From Acidimicrobiales bacterium (GTDB lineage Bacteria; Actinomycetota; Acidimicrobiia; Acidimicrobiales; Poriferisodalaceae), in NCBI GenBank assembly GCA_041394185.1, contig JAWKIQ010000001.1, positions 1,581,049 through 1,645,048 on the forward strand: 64,000 nt of DNA. Direction: 5' to 3'. Shown piece by piece: positions 54,343 through 62,959 of this stretch. The notes under the pieces are model-generated. The model was not told the DNA's origin, searched no databases, and saw nothing but the letters and a program-made list of their open reading frames with translations. Every line of letters begins with the position of its first letter. The first letter of the stretch is position 1. The position numbers were made by a program, and so were the translations under genes.

Positions 54343-55083
54343 ATGGATCTGAATCTCGTTGGCAAGACCGCACTGGTAACCGGAGCATCGTCGGGGTTGG
54401 GGCTGGGTTGTGCCCGCGCCCTGGCCGCCGAAGGCGCCAAGGTGGTGATGGCGTCGCGCTCGCTCGAAAAGTTGACCGAGGCCGCCGCATCGGTGCCAGG
54501 AGCCGTGGTGATGGTGGCCGACGTCTCCGACGACCAGCAGCGTTCGGACCTTCTCGACCGGGTGGCCGACGAGGTGGGTCACGTCGACATCCTCATAGCC
54601 AACGCCGGCGGCCCTCCCCCAGGCGGATTCGCCAGCACGGACGTCGATGCCTACCGGCCGGCGATCGACCTCAACCTGATGCCCACCGTCGACATGTGCA
54701 AACGCCTCATTCCTGCCATGCAGGAGAAGGGTTGGGGGCGGGTCGTGGCAATCACCTCGATGGCCGTTCGCGAGCCCAACGAGCGCCTCATCCTGTCCAA
54801 CACGGCACGCGCCGGTCTGACGGCGTTCCTGAAGACCCTTGCCCGCGAGGTCGCGGGCGACGGCATCACCGTGAACACCCTCCAGCCGGGCGTGCACGCG
54901 ACGCCGCGGCTGAACGATCTGTACGTCGACCTCGACACCATCGCCAAGGGTGTTCCGGCCAAGAAGTTGGGCGATCCAGACGACTTCGGCCGGGTCGCCG
55001 CATTCCTGTGCTCGGATTCGGCCCAGTTCATCACCGGCGCTTCGATACCGCTCGACGGCGGCGCCGGCCGGGGGCTCCAGTAG
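54343..55083 (+). CDS. SDR family oxidoreductase with altered catalytic motif
   Basis: A 246-residue Rossmann-fold protein: TALVTGASSGLGLGCARAL (NADPH-binding TGxxxGxG), ILIANAGGPPPGG (NAG) and ITSMAVREPNERLILSNTAR. Ser139 is present, but the YxxxK pair is replaced by Asn153 and Arg156 (SNTAR). A subgroup of FabG-like SDRs has this change, so reduction by the classic proton relay is doubtful. The rest (GITVNTLQPGVHATPRL, FLCSDSAQFITGASIPLDGG) is normal. Confidence 0.88.
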   Translation: MDLNLVGKTALVTGASSGLGLGCARALAAEGAKVVMASRSLEKLTEAAASVPGAVVMVADVSDDQQRSDLLDRVADEVGHVDILIANAGGPPPGGFASTDVDAYRPAIDLNLMPTVDMCKRLIPAMQEKGWGRVVAITSMAVREPNERLILSNTARAGLTAFLKTLAREVAGDGITVNTLQPGVHATPRLNDLYVDLDTIAKGVPAKKLGDPDDFGRVAAFLCSDSAQFITGASIPLDGGAGRGLQ

Positions 55084-55093
55084 GCGCAATCGC

Positions 55094-55531
55094 TTAGCTG
55101 GCGGGCACCACAACCACGGGCCGTTTGCTGTGCCTCACGACGGCCTCGGCCGTGTTGCCCAGCAAAAGGTTGTGAAGCGGCCCGTGCCGATGCCGTGCGA
55201 CGACGATCAGGTCGGCCTCGATCTCGTCGGCAACCTCCAGAATCGTCTCGGTGGTGGGGCCTACGCGCAGTATCGGGTCTGACGTGGTGGCGCCCCGCTG
55301 AGCGAGGTCGTCGGTCTGGCGCGTCATCTCGGAGACCTCGTCGGACAGTTCGTGAACCCGGTCGACGATGCTGGCCGGGCCGCCGGGCTCGTCATATCCC
55401 ACCAGCGACGGTTCGGGTGCTGCCGCATGCATCAGCGTCACCGTTGCACCGGACTCGATCGCCAGCCGTCCGGCGAGCTCTACCACCGCCGAGGCAGCAG
55501 GGCTGAAATCAACACACGCCAGGATCTTCAT
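55094..55531 (-). CDS. Universal stress protein (UspA family)
   Basis: A 145-residue UspA fold: MKILACVDFSPAASAVVELAGRLA at the N-terminus and LIVVARHRHGPLHNLLLGNTAEAVVRHSKRPVVVV at the C-terminus. The ATP-binding GxxGx9G(S/T) motif is altered (ARHRHG..LLLGNT), so nucleotide binding is uncertain. Its start overlaps the stop of the AMMECR1 gene by one base (TGATG), making it the last gene of the AmmeMemoRadiSam operon. Confidence 0.85.
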   Translation of the reverse strand: MKILACVDFSPAASAVVELAGRLAIESGATVTLMHAAAPEPSLVGYDEPGGPASIVDRVHELSDEVSEMTRQTDDLAQRGATTSDPILRVGPTTETILEVADEIEADLIVVARHRHGPLHNLLLGNTAEAVVRHSKRPVVVVPAS

Positions 55532-56139
55532 CACCGCACCAAACCGATCTGGGGCCGAGCTCGCCGCGGCCCGTTCGAATGAAACTCCTGTGTCGAGTAG
55601 CGATCCGCCCGAATCCCCTCGGGCCAACTCCGGGGGCCCAAACCTGCCTTTCGCCACAGCAGGTCGAGGAAGGTCGCCCTGTCTGGGCACTGGGCCCACA
55701 CCGCCGGCAGCAGCGTGGCCCTGTGGCCGGGTGCCCTCACCAACAGGCCGTCGGTGCCTGCCGCGACCTGCTGCGCGAACCGGTCAAATGAGCCGGCCCG
55801 AATCGGTTCGAGCGGGCCCAGCACCGAAACCTCGACGTCCATTGCCCTGAAGTCATCGATGGTGATCGCCGGCAGTCGAGGGTCGCTGAACGCGGCCGCC
55901 ACCGCGTTGGCGGCGACATCGTTTGCCAACGAACGCCTGGGCTCGATCGACCCGATGCAGCCGAGCAGGTTTGGTCCCCGATGAAGGCTGACGAACGATG
56001 CTGCCGGCTGCTCGAGCACGTCGCGGAATCGGTCGAGGCCGTCGACGGGTTCGGCCTCCAGACCCAACTCGACCGCGATCGCACCTATCGCCAGCTGGAC
56101 CAGAACCCGGCCTACCTCGGGCTCGATCAGAGCCGTCAT
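55531..56139 (-). CDS. amrA: AMMECR1 domain protein (AmmeMemoRadiSam system protein A)
   Basis: A 202-residue AMMECR1-family protein: FVSLHRGPNLLGCIGSIEPRRSLANDVAANAVAAAFSDPRL is the conserved core (LRGCIG-like motif here LLGCIG), followed by DVEVSVLGPLEPI and RATLLPAVWAQ. The function is unknown. In prokaryotes it is encoded with Memo and a radical SAM protein, as here. Overlaps both neighbours (ATGA upstream, TGATG downstream). Confidence 0.88.
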   Translation of the reverse strand: MTALIEPEVGRVLVQLAIGAIAVELGLEAEPVDGLDRFRDVLEQPAASFVSLHRGPNLLGCIGSIEPRRSLANDVAANAVAAAFSDPRLPAITIDDFRAMDVEVSVLGPLEPIRAGSFDRFAQQVAAGTDGLLVRAPGHRATLLPAVWAQCPDRATFLDLLWRKAGLGPRSWPEGIRADRYSTQEFHSNGPRRARPQIGLVR

Positions 56140-56945
56140 GCTGCACTCGCATAAGCGAACGACCCATACCCGACGACGCGCCAATGATCGCCACCGGCGT
56201 CGGCGGAGGTCGCCATGGCCAGCAGACGGGCCTGCAGGCCGTGCCGTTTGGCCGCAACCACAGCCCCCTTCAAAGGCATGGCACCACAAGCCCTGTCGGT
56301 GGTGATGGCATCGAGATCGCCTGCCAGCACGGCGTCGACGGTGACCCGGTCGAGCGACTGGGCCTCGGGCAAAGGCAGATAGTGGCTCAGATCGGTCGAT
56401 ATCACGATGAGGGTTTCTTCTGTGCCCCAGCAACGGTCGAGCAGCGCGGCCACCTCGCCCGGCTCGGTGTGCCCGACCACCACGGGCACCAGCTCGAAAC
56501 CGTCGGGCAGCAGGCGCTGAAGGAACGGCACCTGCTCCTCGAGGGCGTGCTCGCGCATGTGGGGCACTTCGTCGACCACCACCCCGGGCAGCGTCGCCAG
56601 ATCGTCGACCGTGCCGCGATCGACAGCGACGTCTCCCAACGGTGTACGCCAGACATCGGCGGCCGACACCGCCATTGCGCGCAACGGCACCGTGTGCGAT
56701 GGGCCCAGCAGAACCACCCTGGTGGGCTTGGGTTCCAGTTCATCGACCAGGGCGTAGGCGTGTGCGGCCACGGCTGCCGAGAAGCGGTAGCCGGCGTGCG
56801 GGACGACGATGACCTTGGGGCCGATCGCGGCCGGGCGGTCGCTGCGGCGTGCCGCCAGATATCTGTCGACCTCGGCGGCCAATGAGCGGGCGTCCTTGGG
56901 GTAGAACAACCCGGCGACTGCGGGAAACCGTACTCGCGTTGTCAT
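56136..56945 (-). CDS. amrB: MEMO1 family protein (AmmeMemoRadiSam system protein B)
   Basis: A 269-residue protein with a fold related to extradiol dioxygenases: RFPAVAGLFYPKD, VVPHAGYRFSAAVAAHAY (metal His), VVLLGPSHTVPLRAMAVS (metal His), the central SLEEQVPFLQ-like HALEEQVPFLQRLLP, STDLSHYLP, and ACGAMPLKG with the Cys ligand. Human MEMO1 binds iron or copper through two His and a Cys. The prokaryotic role is not settled. Start and stop overlap the neighbours by ATGA. Confidence 0.9.
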   Translation of the reverse strand: MTTRVRFPAVAGLFYPKDARSLAAEVDRYLAARRSDRPAAIGPKVIVVPHAGYRFSAAVAAHAYALVDELEPKPTRVVLLGPSHTVPLRAMAVSAADVWRTPLGDVAVDRGTVDDLATLPGVVVDEVPHMREHALEEQVPFLQRLLPDGFELVPVVVGHTEPGEVAALLDRCWGTEETLIVISTDLSHYLPLPEAQSLDRVTVDAVLAGDLDAITTDRACGAMPLKGAVVAAKRHGLQARLLAMATSADAGGDHWRVVGYGSFAYASAA

Positions 56946-58060
56946 GACCCTCTCCCCTCGATCGACACCGGTTGGCGCCTTCGGCCCCAGTTGCCCGGTG
57001 GCCCGTCGAAACGACCGTGAATGACGTGACCGCACGCCCCACACCTGCCGTCGTCTGTGATCTGGTGGCTGCGGATCTGGTACCAGTCGCGGACGATGAC
57101 CGCGGCCCCACATGCCGGACACCAGGTGGTGTCGCCGTCGGCATCGTGGACGTTGCCCGTGTACGCGTGGTGAATCCCACTCTCGAGTGCAATCGACCGG
57201 GCCCGCGCCAGGGTCTCGGGTGGTGTGGGAGGCGTGTCGAGCATCCGGAAATCGGGATGAAAAGCCGAGAAGTGGATGGGAACGTCGGGCCCGACCTCGT
57301 CAACCACCCAATCACACATGGCGCTGATCTCGTCGTCGGAGTCGTTGTGCCCCGGAATAACCAGGTTGGTCAGCTCGACCCACACGTCGGTGTGGTTGCA
57401 GAGGTACGAGATGGTCTCGAGCGTGACCGCCAGCGAGCTGCCGGTGAGGTGCCGGTAGAAGTCCTCGTCGAACGCCTTGAGGTCGACATTGACGGCGTCG
57501 ATGTGCCTGAACATCTCGACGCGTGGTTCGGGGCATACGTAGCCGGCGGTGACCCCGACCGTCTTGATCCCCCGTTCCCGGCAGGCGATAGCTGTGTCGT
57601 TGGCGTATTCCAGGAAGATCACCGGATCGTTGTAGGTGAAAGCAACGCTGGTGCATCCCAGCTCGACCGCTGCCTCGGCTATCGCTCGAGGTGTGGCCGC
57701 CGATCCCAAGGAATGAATCTGTTTCGACTTGGAGATGTCCCAGTTCTGGCAAAAGCGGCAGACCAGGTTGCAGCCGGCGGTGCCGAACGACAGCACTGGT
57801 GTGCCGGGATAGAAGTGGTTGAGGGGCTTCTTCTCGATTGGGTCGATGCAGTAGCCGCTCGATCGCCCATAGGTGGTCAGAACGATTCCGTCGCTGGCCG
57901 GGTCGGGGCTGCGGCCCCGCACAAAACACACCCCGCGTTGGCCCTCGTGGAGCTTGCAAGCCCTGGGGCAGACGTCGCATTGCACGCGCCCATCGGCGAG
58001 ACGGTGCCAGTAGCGGGTGGGCACCGTGAATCCATCATCGAGGACGATCGGCTCGCTCAC
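56942..58060 (-). CDS. amrS: AmmeMemoRadiSam system radical SAM enzyme
   Basis: A 372-residue radical SAM protein: an N-terminal Cys cluster (QCDVCPRACKLHEGQRGVC), the [4Fe-4S] motif AGCNLVCRFCQNWD (CxxxCxxC), the barrel with FTYNDPVIFLEY, and a C-terminal zinc-ribbon-like pair (CPACG, CGACG). It forms the operon amrS-amrB-amrA-usp, all overlapping. The reaction is undetermined in the literature I know. The GTG start is supported by TAGGGT 6 bp upstream. Confidence 0.93.
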   Translation of the reverse strand: MSEPIVLDDGFTVPTRYWHRLADGRVQCDVCPRACKLHEGQRGVCFVRGRSPDPASDGIVLTTYGRSSGYCIDPIEKKPLNHFYPGTPVLSFGTAGCNLVCRFCQNWDISKSKQIHSLGSAATPRAIAEAAVELGCTSVAFTYNDPVIFLEYANDTAIACRERGIKTVGVTAGYVCPEPRVEMFRHIDAVNVDLKAFDEDFYRHLTGSSLAVTLETISYLCNHTDVWVELTNLVIPGHNDSDDEISAMCDWVVDEVGPDVPIHFSAFHPDFRMLDTPPTPPETLARARSIALESGIHHAYTGNVHDADGDTTWCPACGAAVIVRDWYQIRSHQITDDGRCGACGHVIHGRFDGPPGNWGRRRQPVSIEGRGS

Positions 58061-58066
58061 GTTCCA

Positions 58067-58072
58067 ACCCTA
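58067..58072 (-). promoter_or_regulatory. -10 hexamer TAGGGT of the AmmeMemoRadiSam operon
   Basis: TAGGGT, then TGGAAC, then GTG at 58060. Confidence 0.55.
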
Positions 58073-58113
58073 CGGACGCCTACGCCCGCTGCAGGAGGGC
58101 CAAAAGTAGGGTT

Positions 58114-59025
58114 TCAACCGAATGTGTGGTCCGGAACCATCTCGATCCACAGCTTCCAGTAGGCCCCGATTCGCGTCGCAAACGCCGCGGGCACCTCGGC
58201 GTAGACCCTGGCCCCGGCGGCGGTCGCTCGCGACTCGAGGTCGAGCTGGATATCACGGGCCGCTGCCGCGACTCGGCGCCGCTCTGGGTCGGGACGCACC
58301 GACAACGCCATGCGCAGCACGTGAAGATCGTGATGATCGCCCACCGTCTCTCCTATGCCGTCCAGCTGAGCCACCAGTGGATCCAGAGCCGAGGGAGCAA
58401 TGGGCTGCAACAGCCGTGCCTGATACCAGAGCTGTTTGACGCTCGACCGCCAACGGTGCAGTTGTTCGGGCCCGGCTCCGTGCACGACGACGTGAAGGCG
58501 GTCAGCTCCCCTGCGATAGGTGCCTTCCAGGCCTGTTGCCACCGCTCCGAAACCAGATCCCAGCCTCCACGCACGGGCGAAGGCAAGGGCCGTTTCCAGT
58601 TGCAGGACCGCGAGCTCCAGGTCGGGCGGGTCTTGGTGGGCACCGCCGATCTCGGCCGCCACCGCGACCGGGTCGATGGCGCTGGTGTCGACACCCCACT
58701 CGGTTTGCAGACGACCCAACCAACGCTGGGCCACGACCGCGTCGCGCGACGGGGCCAACTGGCGGGCGGCGTTGCGGCACAGCCGGTCGACGGCCCGGGC
58801 ACCATCGCCCACAGAGGGCCCGACCAGCGCACAGACCCCGCGTACCTCCTTGCACCGCTTGCGCACCTCGTGCACGGCCTGCGCAACCTCGGCCGAAGCC
58901 GGATCGGCATAGGACCCCGAGTGTGCACTCATGGCGGCCACCAGCTCGGTTGCGTCCAGGAGTGCCTCGCGCACCACGCGGCGCACCGCATCGTCGACAG
59001 CCTCATCTCTTTCAACACGAAACAC
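58114..59025 (-). CDS. CHAD domain protein
   Basis: 303 residues, an all-helical CHAD domain with conserved basic and His residues: AVHEVRKRCKEVRGVCALV near residue 50, HRWRSSVKQLWYQARLL near 190, and GETVGDHHDLHVLRMAL. CHAD domains bind inorganic polyphosphate granules. No CYTH phosphatase domain is fused or adjacent. The GTG start at 59025 has GAGGAG upstream. Alone on its strand between the rSAM operon and the divergent peptidase gene. Confidence 0.9.
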   Translation of the reverse strand: MFRVERDEAVDDAVRRVVREALLDATELVAAMSAHSGSYADPASAEVAQAVHEVRKRCKEVRGVCALVGPSVGDGARAVDRLCRNAARQLAPSRDAVVAQRWLGRLQTEWGVDTSAIDPVAVAAEIGGAHQDPPDLELAVLQLETALAFARAWRLGSGFGAVATGLEGTYRRGADRLHVVVHGAGPEQLHRWRSSVKQLWYQARLLQPIAPSALDPLVAQLDGIGETVGDHHDLHVLRMALSVRPDPERRRVAAAARDIQLDLESRATAAGARVYAEVPAAFATRIGAYWKLWIEMVPDHTFG

Positions 59026-59104
59026 TGTCAGCGCTCCTCGGACGCGACGTTATCGCCATGTGATGCACCTCAGGTCAGCCCGCCAGCGGACGACAATTCA
59101 CCTG

Positions 59105-61006
59105 ATGCGAAGACTTCTCGGAGCTCTTGTCGCAGCTCTTCTGGTCGCGGTCGCAACGACCGCGGCTGTCCCGCGCCCGGCCACGGCCGCGCAACAGGCC
59201 CAGGACTCGTCGAAGCCTGTGGTGGTGGGCTCGGGGTCAGATCCCATCGACGTGCGGGTCGTCGACCTCGAAGACGCCGTTGTCGCAGGTGCCGCCCGCG
59301 GCGAAGACGGCCAAGGCGGTTGGTTCGTCACCGCCGCCGGTTCGGTAACCGCATTTGGCAACGCAACCCACCTGGGCGACCTGGCGGCCATCGACCTGGT
59401 CGAACCGATCGTCGCCATGGCATCGACGCCCTCGGGCAACGGCTACTGGCTGGCCGCCAGCGACGGCGGCGTGTTCGCCTTCGGCGACGCACCATTTCGA
59501 GGATCGGCCGGCGACATCGATCTGGTCGAACCGATCGTCGCCATGGCATCGACGCCCTCGGGCAACGGCTACTGGCTAGCTGCAAGCGACGGCGGCGTGT
59601 TCGCCTTCGGCGACGCACCATTTCGAGGATCCACGGGCGCGATACTGCTGGATCAGCCGGTGCGAGCGATGGTGAGCACCCCATCGGGCGGTGGCTACTG
59701 GCTGGCTGCCGAGGACGGCGGGGTGTTCGCGTTCGGCGACGCACCGTTCCTGGGTTCTACCGGCGGGGTTGCCCCAACCGCAGCGGTTGTGGACATGATC
59801 GCCCTCAGCGGCGACGGCTATTGGCTGGTGACCGAAGCCGGCACCACCGTGGCCTTCGGCACCGCCCCTCCCCCACCCCAGGTTCAATCGTCGGGCACGG
59901 TAGTGGCCGCCGAACGCGCAGGCTCGCAGTTGTGGCTGGTGCAGCACCCAACGCTCGACGTCGTATCGGCCTGGCAGTCCGGCGGTCTCTCGTCCCGAGC
60001 CGAGGCCGACATCGTGGCCGCGGCCGCCGACCACGGCGCGACCTCGGTGGTCAGCCACACCGGCACCATCAGGGTGCTGTCTGTAACCAGGCGCGGCTCG
60101 GTGGTCGACGCCGCCGCACCCGGTTGGCAGATTCCCTTCACCGCTCGCGCCATCGACCCCAGCGCCGCCGCAGTATTCGTCGGTGGCGAGGTCGCCGGAG
60201 CGCTCGACCGCGGCGAAGTGGTCATGGGTCGCACCACCGCAAACCTCCGCGGTGCACGCCCTGGCGACCAGGTGACGTTCCTGGGTGGCGACGACGTGGC
60301 CAGAACTCGCACCATCGGCGCGGTGGTGTCCGAGGGTCGAACAGGGGCCGAGTTGTTGTTCGGCGACGCCGACGGCCGCAGTTTCGGGCTCGACCGTGCA
60401 TCTTCGGTGTGGATCACCGGCATCGACGACGCCGACGCACTGACGGCTGCACTGCAGCAACTCGAATCGCAACACGCCTACCTGTCGTTCGGTCGCAGCT
60501 GGGACCCGGCAACACCAGACCCAGACTCGGTTCTGTCGACCTTGCGGCTGAAGGTCCTGTTGGGCGAGTTCGACTATCGCTACAGAAGCGGCGACGAGAT
60601 CGAGATGGACCCCCGGTGGGTCGCCGACAACATCGTGGTGACCGACGTTCCCATCATCGGTCGCATCAGGTGCAACCGGGCCGCAGTCGACGACCTGTCG
60701 GCTGCACTGGCTCAGATCGAAGCCGCGGGGCTGGCGAGCCTGATCGATGTCGGCGACACCAGGCGCAACGGTGGCTGCTGGTATGCGCGACGCATCAGGG
60801 GCACGTCGGGTGACGCGATCTCACGCCACGCCTGGGGCCTCGCCGTCGACATCAACCCGGCCTCCAACCCCTGGGGCCGGCCACCCACCATGGACATGCG
60901 CATCGTCGAAATCTTCCGTGCCAACGGCTTTGCCTGGGGCGGCACGTGGACCAGACCAGACGGCATGCACTTCGAGTGGACCGGTCGAACGGACCAGTCG
61001 TCATGA
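59105..61006 (+). CDS. Secreted protein: GYW-type propeller-like repeats plus M15 (VanY-like) peptidase
   Basis: 633 residues. The signal peptide (LLGALVAALLVAVATTAAVP) is followed, at about residues 70-260, by four to five units of the type GYWLAASDGGVFAFGDAPFRGS. A middle domain of about 250 residues follows, and the C-terminal M15 D-Ala-D-Ala carboxypeptidase-like domain has SRHAWGLAVDINPASN (zinc His and Asp) and PDGMHFEW (zinc His). Probably binds and trims cell-wall peptide. Two units are nearly identical at DNA level (126-bp period). The stop overlaps the ATG of a hybrid histidine kinase. GYW units also end the giant protein at 19051. Confidence 0.85.
   Translation: MRRLLGALVAALLVAVATTAAVPRPATAAQQAQDSSKPVVVGSGSDPIDVRVVDLEDAVVAGAARGEDGQGGWFVTAAGSVTAFGNATHLGDLAAIDLVEPIVAMASTPSGNGYWLAASDGGVFAFGDAPFRGSAGDIDLVEPIVAMASTPSGNGYWLAASDGGVFAFGDAPFRGSTGAILLDQPVRAMVSTPSGGGYWLAAEDGGVFAFGDAPFLGSTGGVAPTAAVVDMIALSGDGYWLVTEAGTTVAFGTAPPPPQVQSSGTVVAAERAGSQLWLVQHPTLDVVSAWQSGGLSSRAEADIVAAAADHGATSVVSHTGTIRVLSVTRRGSVVDAAAPGWQIPFTARAIDPSAAAVFVGGEVAGALDRGEVVMGRTTANLRGARPGDQVTFLGGDDVARTRTIGAVVSEGRTGAELLFGDADGRSFGLDRASSVWITGIDDADALTAALQQLESQHAYLSFGRSWDPATPDPDSVLSTLRLKVLLGEFDYRYRSGDEIEMDPRWVADNIVVTDVPIIGRIRCNRAAVDDLSAALAQIEAAGLASLIDVGDTRRNGGCWYARRIRGTSGDAISRHAWGLAVDINPASNPWGRPPTMDMRIVEIFRANGFAWGGTWTRPDGMHFEWTGRTDQSS
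59395..59646. repeat. Near-identical 126-bp tandem duplication inside the M15 gene
   Basis: Two 126-bp units (42 residues each), differing by only a few synonymous or near-synonymous changes from about 59395 to 59634. This indicates a recent unit duplication or gene conversion within the repeat domain. Confidence 0.7.
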
Positions 61007-62925
61007 TCGATCGGCCGGTATCGATGTTGGGGTCGGTCGACTCGATCCTGTTCGACAACGCGCCGGTCGCCTATTCACTTCTGGACCTCAACGGTCGCCA
61101 GATCGGTGGAAACCGGGCCTATTGGGAGCTGTTCGGATACGACCCATCGGAGGCTGGGTCGATAGACGTCATGCGCCTGACCCACCCCGACGACCGCGAG
61201 CTGACCCGGCGCTACTTCGCCGACCTGCTCGGCGGCCAGGTGGAGGAAACGGCCATCGAGAAGCGGTACATCCGCAAAGACGGTTCGCAGTTCCTGGGCC
61301 GGCTCAAGGCCAAGGCGGTCAAGGACGAGATCGGCAAGCCCCGCTTCCTGGTGGGCGTCATCGAGGACATCACCGACGCCGCCGAGGCCAACCGGGCTCT
61401 GCGCGAGGCCGCGAACGCGCAAGCTTCGTTCGTCGCCGCGGTCAGTCACGAGCTGCGTTCACCGCTTCATTCGATCCTGGGTTTGGCCGAGCTGCTGTCG
61501 TTCTCGCTCAGCGGCGAAGACCGAGGCCGCGCCGACACCATCGTGCGACAGGCCGAGAACCTGCGAGCGCTGATCGACGACATCCTCGACATGTCCAGGG
61601 TTCAGGCCGGGGTGCTCGAGCTTCGCAACGAAGACTTCGACCCCGCCGAACTGGCCACCGACGTGGTCGAGACCGTCGCCAGCCTGGCGCTGGACGGTGT
61701 CGAGATAAACGCTGTGGCCGACCGCGACATACCGCCCCTGGTGTCGGGCCCGCGGGCGCGTCTCGAGCAGGTCCTGGTGAACCTGGCCTCGAATGCGTGC
61801 AAGTACACGGACAAGGGCGCCATCAACGTCATCGCCAGGCATCTGGAGGCAGACTTCTTTCGGTTCTCGGTAACCGACACCGGCGCGGGAATCGACCGAG
61901 CGCACCTGAACGAGATCTTCGAACCATTCCGCCAACCAGATGGTGGCCGCGGTGGTGTGGGTCTGGGCTTGGCGCTCAGCAAGGCCATCATCGAGCAGAT
62001 GGGCGGCACCCTCGAGGTCACCAGCACTGTCGGCGAGGGTTCGTGTTTCTGGTTCGAAGTCGAGCTGCCCCGCGTTGCCGATGTGGCGGCCGGCGACCCG
62101 ACCCATGCTCACGACACGCCCAGGCGTTCGCTGGGACGCGTTCTGGTGGTCGACGACAGCGAGGTGAACCGGATGCTGGCCCAGGCTCAGCTGTCGCGCC
62201 TGGGCTATGCGTGTGAAACGGCTTCGGACGGCACCCACGCGGTCGCCAACTTCGAACCGACCAGGTTCGTCGCGGTGTTGATGGACTGGTACATGCCCGA
62301 GATGGACGGTCTTGCCACCACCAAGGCCATCCGCCGGCTGGAGGCCGCCAACGGCTGGGACCAGACGCCAATCATCGCGGTGACCGCCAGCGCCATGCCC
62401 GGCGACCGCGAAGCCTGTGTGGCTGCGGGTATGAACGACTTCTTGCCCAAGCCGGCATCGCTCGAACAGCTCAAGCGGGTCCTCGGCAAGTGGGCGCGAC
62501 GCAAGCCCGAGGCACCAAAGCCGCGGCCGGCAGAGCAAGCCGGCCCGGCCGACGACGCCGGCGCGATCGACGAACCGGTGATCGACACCAAGCCCTTCGA
62601 GGCCGCCTTGCGAAGGCTCGAGCGCGACCTGGGTTCGCGGGCGGCAGCCGTAGAGGTGTTCAACGCCTTCGTCGACGAGATGTACGAGCACTCGGCCAAC
62701 CTCACCCAGACCGTCAGCTCGGGCGACCGCGCCAGAGCCGCCGTGGCCGCCCACTCGCTCAAGGGTGCGTCGCGCTCGGTTGGAGCGGTCGGGATAGCAA
62801 CGCTGTGCGAGGCGGTCGAACGTTCGGCGCGCAGCTACAACGCCGACTTCTCCGACACGGCGCTGCAGATCGTCGAACAGGTCGAGCGGATCGCCCCCGC
62901 GATGCGCAAGGCGGTGGCGGGCTGA
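61003..62925 (+). CDS. Hybrid sensor histidine kinase with PAS, REC and Hpt domains
   Basis: 640 residues, no membrane span. PAS at about 12-125 (NAPVAYSLLDLNGRQIGGN, then RYIRKDGSQFLGRLKAK), DHp with phospho-acceptor His149 in AAVSHELRSPLHSI, HATPase with NLASNACKY (N box) and DTGAGI, REC with Asp428 in LMDWYMPEMDG, and Hpt with His584 in AAHSLKGASRS. It is a full phosphorelay in one chain; no separate output regulator is adjacent. Coupled by ATGA overlap to the secreted M15 peptidase gene, so it may be made with and report on that wall function. Confidence 0.93.
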   Translation: MIDRPVSMLGSVDSILFDNAPVAYSLLDLNGRQIGGNRAYWELFGYDPSEAGSIDVMRLTHPDDRELTRRYFADLLGGQVEETAIEKRYIRKDGSQFLGRLKAKAVKDEIGKPRFLVGVIEDITDAAEANRALREAANAQASFVAAVSHELRSPLHSILGLAELLSFSLSGEDRGRADTIVRQAENLRALIDDILDMSRVQAGVLELRNEDFDPAELATDVVETVASLALDGVEINAVADRDIPPLVSGPRARLEQVLVNLASNACKYTDKGAINVIARHLEADFFRFSVTDTGAGIDRAHLNEIFEPFRQPDGGRGGVGLGLALSKAIIEQMGGTLEVTSTVGEGSCFWFEVELPRVADVAAGDPTHAHDTPRRSLGRVLVVDDSEVNRMLAQAQLSRLGYACETASDGTHAVANFEPTRFVAVLMDWYMPEMDGLATTKAIRRLEAANGWDQTPIIAVTASAMPGDREACVAAGMNDFLPKPASLEQLKRVLGKWARRKPEAPKPRPAEQAGPADDAGAIDEPVIDTKPFEAALRRLERDLGSRAAAVEVFNAFVDEMYEHSANLTQTVSSGDRARAAVAAHSLKGASRSVGAVGIATLCEAVERSARSYNADFSDTALQIVEQVERIAPAMRKAVAG

Positions 62926-62959
62926 CACGGCCGACGTCGGCTGACACACTGGCGGCGTT

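Noticed and set aside
59395..59646. CRISPR-like repeats
   Set aside because: The period is 126 bp with no unique spacers, and the repeats encode protein units in frame.
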